Below are positions 12,141 to 22,317 of a stretch of DNA of 64,000 nt, one piece after another. How positions within the stretch are numbered: the stretch's first letter is position 1; the number at the start of each line of letters is the position of its first letter. The notes under the pieces were generated by a model. The model was not told the origin of the DNA, did no database searches, and saw only the letters and a list, made by a program, of their open reading frames with translations. Made by a program: the position numbers and the translations under genes. Source of the stretch: Caenimonas aquaedulcis (lineage in GTDB: Bacteria; Pseudomonadota; Gammaproteobacteria; Burkholderiales; Burkholderiaceae_C); the NCBI RefSeq assembly GCF_015831345.1, contig NZ_JADWYS010000001.1:372001-436000 (forward strand), read 5' to 3'.

Positions 12141-14054
12141 GTGAACAATCAGTGGTTTTCCAAAATTGCCGTGTGGCTGGTCATCGCCCTCGTGCTCTTT
12201 ACCGTATTCAAGCAGTTCGACACGCGCGGCGCCGCCGGCGCAACCGTCATGGGCTACTCGGACTTCCTCGAAGAGGTCCGCGGCAAGCGGATCAAGAACG
12301 CCATCATCCAGGAAGGCCAGGGCGGTACCGAGATCGTCGCGATCACCACCGATGACCGCAAGATCCGCACGACGGCCACCTACCTCGATCGCGGCCTCGT
12401 CGGCGACCTGATCAACAACAACGTCAAGTTCGACGTCAAGCCGCGCGAGGAGGGCTCGCTCCTCATGACGCTCCTGGTCAGCTGGGGACCGATGCTGCTG
12501 CTGATAGGCGTATGGATCTACTTCATGCGGCAGATGCAGGGAGGCGGCAAGGGCGGCGCCTTCAGCTTCGGCAAGAGCAAGGCGCGCATGCTCGACGAGA
12601 ACAACAACACCGTCACCTTCGCCGACGTCGCCGGTTGCGACGAGGCGAAGGAAGAAGTGAAGGAAGTTGTCGACTTCCTGAAGGACCCGCAGAAATTCCA
12701 GAAGCTCGGCGGACGCATCCCGCGCGGCCTGCTGCTGGTCGGGCCTCCCGGCACCGGCAAGACGCTGCTCGCCAAGAGCATCGCCGGCGAAGCGAAAGTG
12801 CCTTTCTTCTCGATCTCCGGTTCGGACTTCGTCGAGATGTTCGTCGGCGTGGGCGCGGCCCGCGTGCGCGACATGTTCGAGAACGCCAAGAAGAACGCGC
12901 CCTGCATCATCTTCATCGATGAAATCGACGCCGTGGGCCGCCAGCGTGGCGCGGGCCTGGGCGGCGGCAACGACGAGCGCGAGCAGACCCTGAACCAGAT
13001 GCTGGTCGAGATGGATGGCTTCGAGACCAACCTCGGCGTGATCGTCGTGGCCGCGACCAACCGCCCGGACATCCTGGACGCCGCCTTGCTTCGACCCGGC
13101 CGCTTCGACCGCCAGGTCTACGTGCAGCTGCCGGACATCCGCGGCCGCGAACAGATCCTGAACGTCCACATGCGCAAGATCCCGATCGGCCAGGACGTCA
13201 ACGCGAGCATCATCGCGCGCGGCACGCCGGGCATGTCGGGCGCCGACCTTGCCAACCTCTGCAACGAAGCCGCCCTGATGGCCGCGCGCCGCAATGCGCG
13301 CGTGGTGGAGATGCAGGACTTCGAGAAGGCCAAGGACAAGATCTTCATGGGCCCGGAGCGCAAGAGCGCCGTGATGGACGCCGAAGACCTGAAGACGACG
13401 GCCTATCACGAGGCCGGCCATGCGATCGTCATGCTGAACCTGCCCAAGCACGACCCGCTGCACAAGGTGACGATCATGCCGCGCGGCCGCGCCCTCGGCG
13501 TGACCTTCTACCTGCCCGAGAAGGACAGGCACACGCAGGACAAGGAATACATGCTCGCGAACATCGCGAGCCTCTTTGGCGGCCGCATTGCCGAGGAAGT
13601 GTTCATGAACCAGATGACGACCGGCGCGAGCAACGACTTCGAGCGCGCCACCGCCATCGCCCGCGACATGGTCATGCGCTACGGTATGTCGGACCTGATG
13701 GGCCCGATGGTCTACGCCGACAACGAAGGCGAGGTGTTCCTGGGCCGCTCGGTCACCAAGACGACCAACATCAGCGAAGCGACGATGCAGAAGGTCGACT
13801 CCGAAGTGCGCCGCATCATCGACGAGCAGTACGCCATGGCGCGCCGCATCATCGAGAGCCAGCGCGACAAGGTCGAGGCGATCACCAAGGCCCTGCTCGA
13901 ATGGGAAACCATCGGCCGGGAACAGCTGGACGACATCATGGCCGGCAAGGATCCGCGTCCGCCCAAGGACTGGACGCCCCGTTCGCCTTCGTCGGGCAAT
14001 GGCGGTTCCGGCGGGTCCGCCGTTGCTGCCGACCCGGCGCCGAACGCCGCGTAA
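12141..14054 (+). CDS. ftsH: ATP-dependent membrane zinc metalloprotease FtsH
   Basis: FtsH degrades misassembled membrane proteins and regulators such as LpxC and RpoH. The 637-residue product has an N-terminal TM helix (about 5-25), a periplasmic domain, a second TM helix (about 110-130), an AAA+ domain with Walker A GPPGTGKT (201-208), and an M41 protease domain with HEAGH at 423-427. The C-terminal tail is Pro/Ser/Gly-rich. The GTG start has CGGAG upstream. A CTTGAAA sits in the leader, but I could not match a convincing sigma-32 -10. Confidence 0.97.
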   Translation: MNNQWFSKIAVWLVIALVLFTVFKQFDTRGAAGATVMGYSDFLEEVRGKRIKNAIIQEGQGGTEIVAITTDDRKIRTTATYLDRGLVGDLINNNVKFDVKPREEGSLLMTLLVSWGPMLLLIGVWIYFMRQMQGGGKGGAFSFGKSKARMLDENNNTVTFADVAGCDEAKEEVKEVVDFLKDPQKFQKLGGRIPRGLLLVGPPGTGKTLLAKSIAGEAKVPFFSISGSDFVEMFVGVGAARVRDMFENAKKNAPCIIFIDEIDAVGRQRGAGLGGGNDEREQTLNQMLVEMDGFETNLGVIVVAATNRPDILDAALLRPGRFDRQVYVQLPDIRGREQILNVHMRKIPIGQDVNASIIARGTPGMSGADLANLCNEAALMAARRNARVVEMQDFEKAKDKIFMGPERKSAVMDAEDLKTTAYHEAGHAIVMLNLPKHDPLHKVTIMPRGRALGVTFYLPEKDRHTQDKEYMLANIASLFGGRIAEEVFMNQMTTGASNDFERATAIARDMVMRYGMSDLMGPMVYADNEGEVFLGRSVTKTTNISEATMQKVDSEVRRIIDEQYAMARRIIESQRDKVEAITKALLEWETIGREQLDDIMAGKDPRPPKDWTPRSPSSGNGGSGGSAVAADPAPNAA

Positions 14055-14084
14055 CGATGGCGGAAAGCATCAGGAAGTAAACGA

Positions 14085-14114
14085 AAGGGGCCCATGCGGC
14101 CCCTTCGTACTTTT
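14085..14114 (+). terminator. Intrinsic terminator after ftsH
   Basis: AAGGGGCC (14085-14092) pairs with GGCCCCTT (14098-14105) around a CATGC loop, followed by a T-containing tract (CGTACTTTTG). It starts 31 nt past the ftsH stop and ends about 20 nt before folP, so folP is probably transcribed partly by read-through or from a promoter in this short region. Confidence 0.65.
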
Positions 14115-14133
14115 GTACTGCACAATCGCGCGC

Positions 14134-14985
14134 ATGCACTGGCAGACCACGCGTTTTTGCATCGATCTTTCACGCCCGAAGGTGATGGGCATCGTCAACG
14201 TGACGCCGGATTCGTTTTCCGACGGCGGCCATTTCGCCAGCACGAGCGCGGCGCTCGCCCACTGCGAAAAGCTGCTGGTGGACGGCGCGCACATCCTGGA
14301 TATCGGCGGCGAATCGAGCCGCCCTGGCACGCCGCCGGTGCCGCTGGATGAAGAGCTGGCGCGCGTCCTGCCGGTCCTGCGCGAGGCGGTGACGCTCGGC
14401 GTTCCGGTCTCCGTCGACACCTACAAGCCCGAAGTCATGCGCGAAGCGCTGGCCCTGGGCGTGGACATCATCAACGACATCTGGGGCATGCGGCAGCCCG
14501 GTGCCATCGACGCGGTTGCGGGCCATGCGAACTGCGGGGTCTGCGTGATGCACATGCACGGCGAGCCCCGAACCATGCACCGCTCGCCCATGGAAGGCGA
14601 TGCGGTGCCGCAGGTGCACGCTTTCCTGCAGGAGGCGACGTCCCGACTTCGCGCGGCAGGCGTCGCCGCCGACCGCATCGCCTGGGATCCGGGCATCGGC
14701 TTCGGCAAGACGATCGATCAGAACTTCGCCTTGCTCGCGCGGCAGGAAGAGCTGCTGGTGGACGGCTATCCCTTGCTCGCGGGCTGGTCGAGGAAGTCGT
14801 CGCTCGGCACGGTAACAGGCTTGCCTGTGAACGAGCGCCTCGCGCCCAGCCTCGCGGCCGCGCTCCTCGCGGTGGAGCGCGGCGCGCACGTGGTGCGCGT
14901 CCACGATGTGCGCGAGACCTTGGCTGTGATCGAGGTCCGGCAGGCCGTGCTCGCGGCCCAAAACGAAGCACAATCCACCCCATGA
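14134..14985 (+). CDS. folP: Dihydropteroate synthase
   Basis: This enzyme condenses p-aminobenzoate with dihydropterin pyrophosphate in folate synthesis and is the sulfonamide target. The 283-residue TIM barrel shows [14 protein letters not shown] near the N terminus, [10 protein letters not shown] for pterin/pyrophosphate binding, and later MHMHGEP and [11 protein letters not shown] chose the ATG giving [15 protein letters not shown]. It lies downstream of ftsH and overlaps glmM by 4 nt, the classic ftsH-folP-glmM order. Confidence 0.95.
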   Translation: MHWQTTRFCIDLSRPKVMGIVNVTPDSFSDGGHFASTSAALAHCEKLLVDGAHILDIGGESSRPGTPPVPLDEELARVLPVLREAVTLGVPVSVDTYKPEVMREALALGVDIINDIWGMRQPGAIDAVAGHANCGVCVMHMHGEPRTMHRSPMEGDAVPQVHAFLQEATSRLRAAGVAADRIAWDPGIGFGKTIDQNFALLARQEELLVDGYPLLAGWSRKSSLGTVTGLPVNERLAPSLAAALLAVERGAHVVRVHDVRETLAVIEVRQAVLAAQNEAQSTP

Positions 14986-16316
14986 GCAGAACGTATTTCG
15001 GCACCGACGGCATCCGCGGCACGGTTGGCCAGCCCCCCATTACCCCCGACTTCGTGTTACGCCTCGCCCATGCGGTGGGGCGCGTGCTGAAGCAGAAACA
15101 GCAACGCCCCACCGTCCTCATCGGCAAGGACACGCGCATCTCCGGCTACATGCTGGAAAGCGCGCTGGAGTCGGGTTTCAACTCCGCCGGCGTCGACGTC
15201 GTGCTGCTGGGGCCGCTGCCGACGCCCGGCGTCGCCTACCTCACGCGTGCGCAGCGCGCGAGCCTCGGCGTAGTCATCAGCGCAAGTCACAACGCGTTTC
15301 CCGACAACGGCATCAAGTTCTTCAGCGCGCAGGGCACCAAGCTGCCGGACGAATGGGAGTCCGCTGTCGAGGCGGCCCTCGAGGAACCGCCGGTCTGGGC
15401 GGACTCGGCATCTCTGGGGAAGGCCCGGCGCCTGGACGACGCGGCCGGCCGTTACATCGAATTTTGCAAAAGCACATTCGCGAACGACCTGAGCCTGCGC
15501 GGCATGACGATCGTCGTGGACGCCGCCCATGGCGCGGCCTACCAGATCGCGCCCAAGGTGTTCCATGAACTGGGCGCCGAGGTGATCAGCATCGGCTGCT
15601 CTCCGGACGGCCTGAACATCAACGACCACGTCGGCGCGACGCACCCGGAGGCGCTGGTGCAGGCCGTGAAGTCGCACAAGGCGGACATCGGCATCGCGCT
15701 CGACGGCGACGCGGACCGGCTGCAGATCGTCGACGCGAACGGGCGCCTCTACAACGGCGACGAGCTGCTCTACCTGATGGCGATGGACCGCATCGCGCGC
15801 GGCGAAAAAGTGCCGGGCGTGGTGGGCACCCTCATGACCAACATGGCCGTGGAAGTGGCCTTGAAGGGGCAGGGGATCGAGTTCGTGCGCGCGAAGGTCG
15901 GCGACCGTTACGTGCTCGAAGAACTGGACAAGCGCGGCTGGATCCTGGGCGGCGAGGGCTCGGGCCACCTGCTCGCGCTCGACAAGCACACCACCGGCGA
16001 CGGCCTGGTGAGCGCACTGCAGGTGTTGATGACCAGCGTGCGCAGCGGCAAGTCGCTCGCGCAGCTGCTCGAGGACGTCACGCTCTTCCCGCAGACCCTG
16101 ATCAATGTGCGCCTGCAGCCGGGGCAGGACTGGAAGAAGGGCGAATCGCTGCCGCGCGAAACGCGCGCCGTGGAGTCGGAGCTGGGCGACCACGGTCGCG
16201 TACTGATTCGGGCCAGCGGAACGGAACCCGTCGTGCGCGTGATGGTGGAAGCGCGCGATGCGGCACTCGCAAAGGCATCGGCCGAGCGCCTGGCCAAGGC
16301 CATCCGGGCCGGGTGA
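14982..16316 (+). CDS. glmM: Phosphoglucosamine mutase
   Basis: GlmM interconverts glucosamine 6-phosphate and glucosamine 1-phosphate for peptidoglycan and lipopolysaccharide precursors. The 444-residue protein has all four phosphohexomutase domains. The phosphoserine is S102 in ISASHN, metal binding is DGDADR, and the phosphate-binding loop is [12 protein letters not shown] near the C terminus. The N-terminal YFGTDGIRG motif is intact. It overlaps the folP stop, so the two are translationally coupled. Confidence 0.96.
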   Translation: MSRTYFGTDGIRGTVGQPPITPDFVLRLAHAVGRVLKQKQQRPTVLIGKDTRISGYMLESALESGFNSAGVDVVLLGPLPTPGVAYLTRAQRASLGVVISASHNAFPDNGIKFFSAQGTKLPDEWESAVEAALEEPPVWADSASLGKARRLDDAAGRYIEFCKSTFANDLSLRGMTIVVDAAHGAAYQIAPKVFHELGAEVISIGCSPDGLNINDHVGATHPEALVQAVKSHKADIGIALDGDADRLQIVDANGRLYNGDELLYLMAMDRIARGEKVPGVVGTLMTNMAVEVALKGQGIEFVRAKVGDRYVLEELDKRGWILGGEGSGHLLALDKHTTGDGLVSALQVLMTSVRSGKSLAQLLEDVTLFPQTLINVRLQPGQDWKKGESLPRETRAVESELGDHGRVLIRASGTEPVVRVMVEARDAALAKASAERLAKAIRAG

Positions 16317-16322
16317 CCCCGC

Positions 16323-16343
16323 CATCGCCGCAGCGCGGCGATG
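16323..16343 (+). repeat. Perfect 9-bp inverted repeat after glmM
   Basis: CATCGCCGC and GCGGCGATG flank the 3-nt loop AGC, starting 6 nt after the glmM stop. It is very stable but lacks a T-run, so it may protect the mRNA 3' end or act in factor-dependent termination rather than as a simple intrinsic terminator. Confidence 0.5.
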
Positions 16344-16450
16344 TATGCCCGTACAGGGTTGCGAACCGCGCATGGCCGCCCGTCGCACCGAAGCGACACG
16401 CCGTCGGCGAAATGCTGGAGGGAAACGCACGCAACGTCTACATTGAACTC

Positions 16451-16894
16451 ATGCGTGCCGCCATCCTCACTCCTCTTCGGGCACCGCTGGCGGCGGTGGT
16501 GCTCGCTTGCCCGTTCACCGCGAACGCCCAGGCTTTCGCGGCCGATTACAGCATCCATCCCGCGCTCGTGAAGAGCGAGTCGTTTTCCGGCGCGGGCCTG
16601 TCGCTGAACGCAGGGTTGAACTGGTATGCGCAGGTCGCGGTAGGGCGCGGCGCGCAGTACAGCCCGGTGACTTCGGGACCGGGCTCGGCCGATGCGCTCA
16701 GCATCGCGGGAGGCTACCGCTGGGACAACGGGCAATCGTTGTCGTTGCAGCTCACCGGCGGACGGGGCGCCGACCGCCTGGGCCTCTCCCTGAGCTACGA
16801 CTGGCCGCGCTATTTCGTGCGCCTGTCGTACGACTCCAAATTCATGCTGACGCCCGCCGAGACCCTGCGTTTCTCGGCCGGTATGAAGTTCTGA
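16451..16894 (+). CDS. Hypothetical secreted, possibly outer-membrane protein
   Basis: I do not recognise the family. The 147-residue product begins with a signal peptide (about 1-26/28, core LAAVVLACPFTANAQA). The mature part has alternating polar/aromatic stretches typical of beta strands (LSLNAGLNWYAQVAVGRG, ALSIAGGYRWDNGQSLSLQLTGG, RLGLSLSYDWPRYFVRLSYDS) and ends LRFSAGMKF. The terminal aromatic residue is typical of outer-membrane barrels. The ATG was chosen because it starts the signal peptide; the ribosome-binding site is weak. It sits between glmM and the convergent ppx gene. Confidence 0.6.
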   Translation: MRAAILTPLRAPLAAVVLACPFTANAQAFAADYSIHPALVKSESFSGAGLSLNAGLNWYAQVAVGRGAQYSPVTSGPGSADALSIAGGYRWDNGQSLSLQLTGGRGADRLGLSLSYDWPRYFVRLSYDSKFMLTPAETLRFSAGMKF

Positions 16895-16922
16895 GCGTTG
16901 CCGCCAGGTGATGCGCGTCGGA

Positions 16923-18416
16923 TCAGCTCGCACCCTCTAGCGAGAGCGGCCAGGCCGTCTTCTGCCAAGCGAGAACCTCCTCGCGCAGCAGGTGGGCGGA
17001 TTGCGGATATTCTGCCGACCATCCGGGCCGGACGGTAACGACGAATTGATCGCCCCGGTGGGCCAGCTCGAGGCCCTCCGTGTCGGGCGTGCGCCTTGCG
17101 TGGCAAAGGATCACCGCCAGGCGCAGGCACACCAATTGGTGCACGAACGACTCATCGTCCAGCTCGCCCTCCAGTTTGCGCAGCTTTCCGCGATGGCCGA
17201 AGACCAGCCGTGCCAGGCGATGCAGCTCTGGCTGCGCAAATCCTGCCGCGTCGCAGTTGTCGAGGATATACGCGCCGTGCTTGTGGCCGTCGCTGTGGGA
17301 GATCGCGCTCCCAATCTCGTGTAATTGCGCGGCCCAGCCGAGGGTGCGCTGGTGAGCTTCCAGGTCGTTGCCATCGTCCGATGCTTGCAGTTGCGCGAAG
17401 AGCATCCGGGCCACGGCGGACACTCGTTCCGACTGCGCCGCATCGGTGCGAAATGTCGAAGCCAGCCGCTGTACCGTCGCGGAACGGACATCGGTTTCAC
17501 CCTGCTCGCGATCGAGCAGGTCGTAGAGCAGCCCGTGGCGCAGCGCGCCTTCGGCTGCGCGCATCTCGTCGATCTCAAGCAGGTCGAAGACGGCGCGCAG
17601 CACGCTGACACCACCTCCGATCACCGGTCGCCGGTCTTCCTTGAGTCCGTCCAGCCGCACGCGATCCGCGTTGCGGGCCGCGAGCAACTCGGCATGCAGC
17701 CAATCCAGGCCTTCACGGGTCACGAGGCCGGGCGGCGCCCCGTGCTGCACGAGGACGTCCGCCACGGCACCTATGGTGCCGGACGACCCGTATGCGACGT
17801 CCCAGCGGTTCCGCGAATAGTCGCCCAGCGCCTCGTCGAGCACCGCCTTGGCTGCGATTTCAGCTGCCTGGAACGCTGCTTCGCTGAATTGTCCGTGCGG
17901 GAAATAGCGCATCGACCACGCCACGCTGCCCACGCGGTAGCTTTCGGTGACCTGCGCGTCGAACCGGCAGCCGAGGATGAGTTCGGTCGAACGACCGCCG
18001 ATGTCCACGACCAGCCGGCGCTCATCCGATTGGGGCAGCAGGTGGGCGACGCCCTGGTAGATCAGGCGGGCCTCCTCGCGGCCGGAGATGACGTCGATCG
18101 GAAAGCCCAGCGCCTTGTTCGCCTGCGCGAGGAACACGTCGCGATTGCGCGCCTCCCTTAACGTCTGGGTCGCCACGGCACGCACGTGCGCTCTCCTGAA
18201 GCCGGCCAGCCGCTCGCCGAAACGCGACAGGCACTCCCAGCCGCGCTGCATCGCCTCCGGGGTCAGGTTGCGCGACTCGTCGAGCCCGCCGCCCTGGCGC
18301 ACGGTTTCCTTGAGGTATTCGACGCGCTGGACCTGCCCGTGGTTGAAGCGACCGATCTCGAGCCTGAAGCTGTTGGACCCGAGATCGACGGCGGCGACGA
18401 GTGTTCCGTTTTGCAT
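16923..18416 (-). CDS. ppx: Exopolyphosphatase (Ppx/GppA family)
   Basis: This enzyme releases phosphate from polyphosphate; some relatives hydrolyse pppGpp. The 497-residue protein has the ASKHA phosphate loops VDLGSNSFRL (about 10-19) and VVDIGGRSTELI, then a C-terminal HD-like helical domain (about 310-490), as in full-length Ppx. It is divergent from the pstS promoter with the Pho box in the 130-nt gap, so phosphate control is plausible but not shown for this strand. Exopolyphosphatase versus GppA activity cannot be settled from sequence, though the setting favours Ppx. Confidence 0.87.
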   Translation of the reverse strand: MQNGTLVAAVDLGSNSFRLEIGRFNHGQVQRVEYLKETVRQGGGLDESRNLTPEAMQRGWECLSRFGERLAGFRRAHVRAVATQTLREARNRDVFLAQANKALGFPIDVISGREEARLIYQGVAHLLPQSDERRLVVDIGGRSTELILGCRFDAQVTESYRVGSVAWSMRYFPHGQFSEAAFQAAEIAAKAVLDEALGDYSRNRWDVAYGSSGTIGAVADVLVQHGAPPGLVTREGLDWLHAELLAARNADRVRLDGLKEDRRPVIGGGVSVLRAVFDLLEIDEMRAAEGALRHGLLYDLLDREQGETDVRSATVQRLASTFRTDAAQSERVSAVARMLFAQLQASDDGNDLEAHQRTLGWAAQLHEIGSAISHSDGHKHGAYILDNCDAAGFAQPELHRLARLVFGHRGKLRKLEGELDDESFVHQLVCLRLAVILCHARRTPDTEGLELAHRGDQFVVTVRPGWSAEYPQSAHLLREEVLAWQKTAWPLSLEGAS

Positions 18417-18474
18417 GTCGGGCCAGCATAGCGCAGCGTCCGGTGCTGCGGGCGGGCGGCGCCCGAGATGTCGC

Positions 18475-18508
18475 GTGTCATGCCACTGTCACATAGCCTT
18501 CATACAGT
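18475..18508 (+). promoter_or_regulatory. Pho box and -10 of the pst-pho operon
   Basis: Two 7-bp units, GTGTCAT (18475-18481) and CTGTCAC (18486-18492), are spaced by 4 bp, matching the PhoB half-site pattern (CTGTCAT, 11-bp period). Exactly 10 nt downstream is TACAGT (18503-18508), a fair -10. This is the canonical PhoB-activated layout in which the Pho box replaces the -35. CCTTCAT at 18497-18503 continues the 11-bp period as a weak third unit. Confidence 0.82.
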
Positions 18509-18546
18509 CGCTGCAACACAGTTTTCCAACCCCAGAGGTGAACCTC

Positions 18547-19584
18547 ATGCAAAAGAACCTTCGCTTCCTCCTCGCGGGCACCGCCGTGCTGGCCTTTTCG
18601 GGCGCCGCCCTGGCCCAGGACGTGACCGGCGCGGGCGCGACCTTCCCGGCTCCCCTGTACGCCAAGTGGGCCTCCGACTACAACAAGGCGACCGGCGTGA
18701 AGATCAACTACCAATCCGTCGGCTCCGGCGCGGGCATCAAGCAGATCGACGCGAAGACGGTGGCTTTCGGTGCGTCCGACATGCCGCTGAAGGATGAGGA
18801 CCTGGCCAAGAAGGGCCAGATGCAGTTTCCCGTCGTGATCGGCGGCGTCGTGCCGGTGGTGAACATCAAGGGCATCGCGCCCGGCCAGCTCAAGCTCGAC
18901 GGCCAGGTGCTCGGCGACATCTACCTGGGCAAGATCACCAAGTGGAACGACCCCGCGATCAAGGCGCTGAACGGCTCCGTGTCCCTGCCGGACGCCGCCA
19001 TCGCGGTGGTGCGCCGCGCCGACGGCTCGGGCACCAGCTTCATCTTCACCAACTACCTGTCCAAGGTGAACCCCGAGTGGAAGTCCAAGGTGGGAGAGGG
19101 CACGGCCGTCAACTGGCCGGCCGGCGCGGGCGGCAAGGGCAACGAGGGCGTGGCCGCGTTCGTCGGGCGCCTGCCCAATTCGATCGGGTACGTCGAATAC
19201 GCGTACGTCAAGCAGAACAAGATGACCTACACGCTGCTCAAGAACCGCGACGGCAACTTCGTGCCGCCGAGCGACACCGCCTTCAAGGCCGCGGCCGCCG
19301 GCGCCGACTGGGCGAAGACTTTCTACCAGATCACCACCGACCAGCCGGGCAAGGACGCCTGGCCGCTGACCAACCCGACGTACATCATCATGTACAAGTC
19401 GCAGGACAAGCCGGCCGAAGCCGCCGCGACGCTGAAGTTCTTCGAATGGGCATTCAAGAACGGAGACAAGACCGCCGACGAACTGGACTACGTGCCGATG
19501 CCGGATGCGGTCAAGGCGAAGGTCGAAAAGGCCTGGGGCGACATCAAGGACGCAGGCGGCAAACCCGTTTACGCCGCCAAGTAG
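18547..19584 (+). CDS. pstS: Phosphate ABC transporter, periplasmic binding protein
   Basis: PstS captures phosphate in the periplasm for the PstCAB importer. The 345-residue precursor has a signal peptide (about 1-23, cleavage after ALA) and the family start of the mature chain, DVTGAGATFPAPLYAKWASDY. Phosphate-contact motifs are GSGAGIKQI and RADGSGTSFIFTNYLS. The GAGG ribosome-binding site lies 8 nt before the ATG and can pair with CCTC just before the start (loop TGAA). It is the first gene of the operon controlled by the Pho box. Confidence 0.97.
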   Translation: MQKNLRFLLAGTAVLAFSGAALAQDVTGAGATFPAPLYAKWASDYNKATGVKINYQSVGSGAGIKQIDAKTVAFGASDMPLKDEDLAKKGQMQFPVVIGGVVPVVNIKGIAPGQLKLDGQVLGDIYLGKITKWNDPAIKALNGSVSLPDAAIAVVRRADGSGTSFIFTNYLSKVNPEWKSKVGEGTAVNWPAGAGGKGNEGVAAFVGRLPNSIGYVEYAYVKQNKMTYTLLKNRDGNFVPPSDTAFKAAAAGADWAKTFYQITTDQPGKDAWPLTNPTYIIMYKSQDKPAEAAATLKFFEWAFKNGDKTADELDYVPMPDAVKAKVEKAWGDIKDAGGKPVYAAK

Positions 19585-19668
19585 GGAGGCATCCTGTCCT
19601 CTACACTCCCGGCCCATGAGGCCACACTGGAACTCTCCCGCGCCGTCCCCGGGCGGCGCGAGCGCGGC

Positions 19669-20631
19669 ATGACACCGCCATCGCCCGTGTCCCGCCGCTT
19701 CGCCGCCATGGCCGACCGCCTGTTCGGGTGGGCGGCCAGGGGCGCGGCGCTCCTGACGCTGGGCTTGCTGCTGGGCATCCTCGTCGCGCTGGTGGTGGGG
19801 GCCTGGCCCGCGATCCACAAGTACGGACTGGGTTTCCTCTCGTCCAGCGTGTGGGACCCGGTGGGCGAGGAATTCGGCGGGCTGGTGATGATCTACGGCA
19901 CCGTCGCCACCTCGTTGATCGCCCTGGTGATCGCGGTGCCGGTGAGCTTCGGCATCGCGCTTTTCCTCACGGAGTTGTCGCCGGCATGGCTGAAACGCCC
20001 GCTCGGCACCGCGATCGAACTGCTCGCGGCCGTGCCTTCCATCGTGTACGGCATGTGGGGCCTGCTGGTGTTCGGCCCGATCCTCTCGACCTACGTGCAG
20101 CAGCCGCTGCAGTCGCTCTTCGCGGGCGTGCCTTACCTCGGCGCGCTGGTGTCCGGTCCTCCGGTGGGCATCGGGATCCTGTCCGCGGGAATCATCCTCG
20201 CCATCATGATCATCCCGTTCATCGCGTCGGTGATGCGCGACGTGTTCGACGTGACGCCGCCGATGCTCAAGGAGTCCGCATACGCGCTGGGCTCGACGAC
20301 CTGGGAGGTCGTCTCCCGCGTGGTGCTCCCCTACACCAAGGCGGGCGTCGTGGGGGGCATCATGCTGGGGCTGGGCCGCGCGCTCGGCGAAACCATGGCC
20401 GTCACCTTCGTGATCGGCAACTTCAACCAGCTCGATTCGCTCTCCCTCTTCCAGGCGGCCAACAGCATCACCTCCGCGCTGGCCAACGAATTCGCGGAAG
20501 CCGCCTCCGGGCTGCACCAGGCGGCGCTGATCTACCTCGGCCTCGTGCTGTTCTTCATCACCTTCGTCGTGCTGACGTTCTCCAAGCTGCTGCTGGCGCG
20601 CATGCGCAAGGGCGAAGGGGCGAAATCGTGA
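19669..20631 (+). CDS. pstC: Phosphate ABC transporter permease PstC
   Basis: PstC is one of two inner-membrane channel subunits of the high-affinity phosphate importer. The 320-residue protein shows six hydrophobic segments, beginning at about residues 25-45. The cytoplasmic EAA-type loop ([24 protein letters not shown]) contacts PstB. The ATG is 84 nt after pstS; an in-frame ATG 13 codons later is an alternative start. The stop overlaps the pstA GTG by 4 nt. Confidence 0.95.
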   Translation: MTPPSPVSRRFAAMADRLFGWAARGAALLTLGLLLGILVALVVGAWPAIHKYGLGFLSSSVWDPVGEEFGGLVMIYGTVATSLIALVIAVPVSFGIALFLTELSPAWLKRPLGTAIELLAAVPSIVYGMWGLLVFGPILSTYVQQPLQSLFAGVPYLGALVSGPPVGIGILSAGIILAIMIIPFIASVMRDVFDVTPPMLKESAYALGSTTWEVVSRVVLPYTKAGVVGGIMLGLGRALGETMAVTFVIGNFNQLDSLSLFQAANSITSALANEFAEAASGLHQAALIYLGLVLFFITFVVLTFSKLLLARMRKGEGAKS

Positions 20632-21515
20632 AGGGAACAGGCGCGCACCTCCTGCAGGCGGCCGACCGGGCGACGGAACGCGAGCGCGTGTACGCGCGCC
20701 GCAAGCGGGTGAACCAGGTTGCGCTGACGCTGTCGCTGCTGGCGATGGCCTTCGGCGTGTTCTGGCTGGTGTGGATCCTGTGGGAAACGGTGCGCCTGGG
20801 TGTCGGCGGCCTGGCCTGGGCCACGTTCTCGCAGATGACGCCGCCGCCCAACGAGGCGGGCGGCCTCGCCAACGCATTGTGGGGATCGCTCGTGATGGTG
20901 ACGCTTGCCACCTTCGTCGGCACGCCCATCGGCATCATGGCGGGCATCTATCTGGCCGAATACGACGTGAAGGGCTGGCTGGGGTCGCTGACGCGCTTCG
21001 TCAACGACATCCTCCTGTCGGCGCCGTCCATCGTGATCGGCCTTTTCGTGTATGCGGTCGTGGTCGCGCGCTACAAGACCTTTTCCGGCTGGGCCGGGAT
21101 TCTCGCGCTCGCGCTGATCGTGATCCCGGTGGTGATCCGCACGACGGAGAACATGCTGATGCTCGTGCCGTCGGGCCTGCGCGAAGCGGCGTATGCGCTG
21201 GGTGCGCCGAAGTGGAAGGTCATCCTCGGGATCACCCTGCGCGCGGCGCGCGCGGGGGTCGTCACCGGCGTGCTACTCGCGGTGGCGCGCATCTCCGGGG
21301 AGACGGCGCCGCTTCTCTTCACCGCGCTCAACAACCAGTTCTGGACGACGGACCTGTCGCAGCCGATGTCCAGCCTGCCCGTGACCATCTTCAAATTCGC
21401 GATGAGCCCCTACGAGAACTGGCAGCAGCTGGCCTGGGCGGGGGTCTTCATCATCACGCTGGCCGTGCTGGGGCTGAACATCGTCGCCCGCCTGGTCACG
21501 CGCAACAGGACCTGA
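20628..21515 (+). CDS. pstA: Phosphate ABC transporter permease PstA
   Basis: PstA is the second channel subunit, partner of PstC. The 295 residues start with a charged cytoplasmic segment ([14 protein letters not shown]), followed by about six TM segments and the coupling loop [26 protein letters not shown]. The GTG start overlaps the pstC stop by 4 nt, giving translational coupling. The stop is 1 nt before the pstB ATG. Length is typical of the family. Confidence 0.95.
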   Translation: MKGTGAHLLQAADRATERERVYARRKRVNQVALTLSLLAMAFGVFWLVWILWETVRLGVGGLAWATFSQMTPPPNEAGGLANALWGSLVMVTLATFVGTPIGIMAGIYLAEYDVKGWLGSLTRFVNDILLSAPSIVIGLFVYAVVVARYKTFSGWAGILALALIVIPVVIRTTENMLMLVPSGLREAAYALGAPKWKVILGITLRAARAGVVTGVLLAVARISGETAPLLFTALNNQFWTTDLSQPMSSLPVTIFKFAMSPYENWQQLAWAGVFIITLAVLGLNIVARLVTRNRT

Positions 21516-21516
21516 C

Positions 21517-22302
21517 ATGCCAAGCACCACCCTCACCGCCGGCGACACCGCCTCCAAGATCTCGGTCAAGGACCTGAACTTCTACTACGGCAAGTTCCAC
21601 GCCCTGAAGGGCATCAACCTGGAAATCCCGGAAAAGAAGGTCACGGCCTTCATCGGGCCGTCGGGCTGCGGCAAGTCCACGTTGCTGCGCACCTTCAACC
21701 GCATGTTCGAGCTCTATCCCGAGCAGCGCGCGGAAGGCGAGATCGTGCTGGACGGCGAGAACCTGCTCACCTCGAAGCAGGACGTCGCCTTGCTGCGCGC
21801 GAAGATCGGCATGGTGTTCCAGAAGCCCACGCCGTTCCCGATGTCGATCTACGACAACATTGCCTTCGGCGTGCGCCTCTTCGAAAATCTGGGCGCCACC
21901 GACATGGACGAACGCGTCGAGTGGGCGTTGCGCAAGGCCGCGCTGTGGGGCGAGGTGCGCGACAAGCTGGGGCAGAGCGGCTCGGGCCTGTCCGGCGGCC
22001 AGCAGCAGCGCCTGTGCATCGCGCGCGGCATCGCGATCAAGCCCGAGGTGCTGCTGCTCGACGAGCCGTGCTCGGCGCTCGACCCGATCTCCACCGCGAA
22101 GATCGAGGAGCTGATCGCCGAGCTGAAGGCCGACTACACCGTGGTGATCGTCACGCACAACATGCAGCAGGCCGCGCGCTGCAGCGACTACACGGCATAC
22201 ATGTACCTCGGCGACCTCGTGGAAGTGGGCGAGACGGAGCAGATCTTCTTCAAGCCCAAGCGCAAAGAGACGGAAGACTACATTACCGGCCGCTTCGGCT
22301 AG
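21517..22302 (+). CDS. pstB: Phosphate ABC transporter ATPase PstB
   Basis: PstB powers phosphate import and, with PhoU, relays transport status to PhoR. The 261-residue ATPase has Walker [10 protein letters not shown] at 47-55, the signature [14 protein letters not shown], Walker [13 protein letters not shown], and the switch His in [16 protein letters not shown]. The [19 protein letters not shown]-loop segment is PstB-specific. It sits tightly between pstA and phoU. Confidence 0.97.
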   Translation: MPSTTLTAGDTASKISVKDLNFYYGKFHALKGINLEIPEKKVTAFIGPSGCGKSTLLRTFNRMFELYPEQRAEGEIVLDGENLLTSKQDVALLRAKIGMVFQKPTPFPMSIYDNIAFGVRLFENLGATDMDERVEWALRKAALWGEVRDKLGQSGSGLSGGQQQRLCIARGIAIKPEVLLLDEPCSALDPISTAKIEELIAELKADYTVVIVTHNMQQAARCSDYTAYMYLGDLVEVGETEQIFFKPKRKETEDYITGRFG

Positions 22303-22317
22303 GCAGGGGAAGACGAC

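Noticed and set aside
11223..13532. A long minus-strand frame covering rlmE and ftsH
   Set aside because: Only its first part coincides with the yhbY region in another frame; the rest is antisense to ftsH and carries no recognisable motif.
18478..20877. An 799-codon frame antisense to pstS-pstC-pstA
   Set aside because: Shadow of the pst genes; composition is typical of antisense GC-rich DNA and has no domain.
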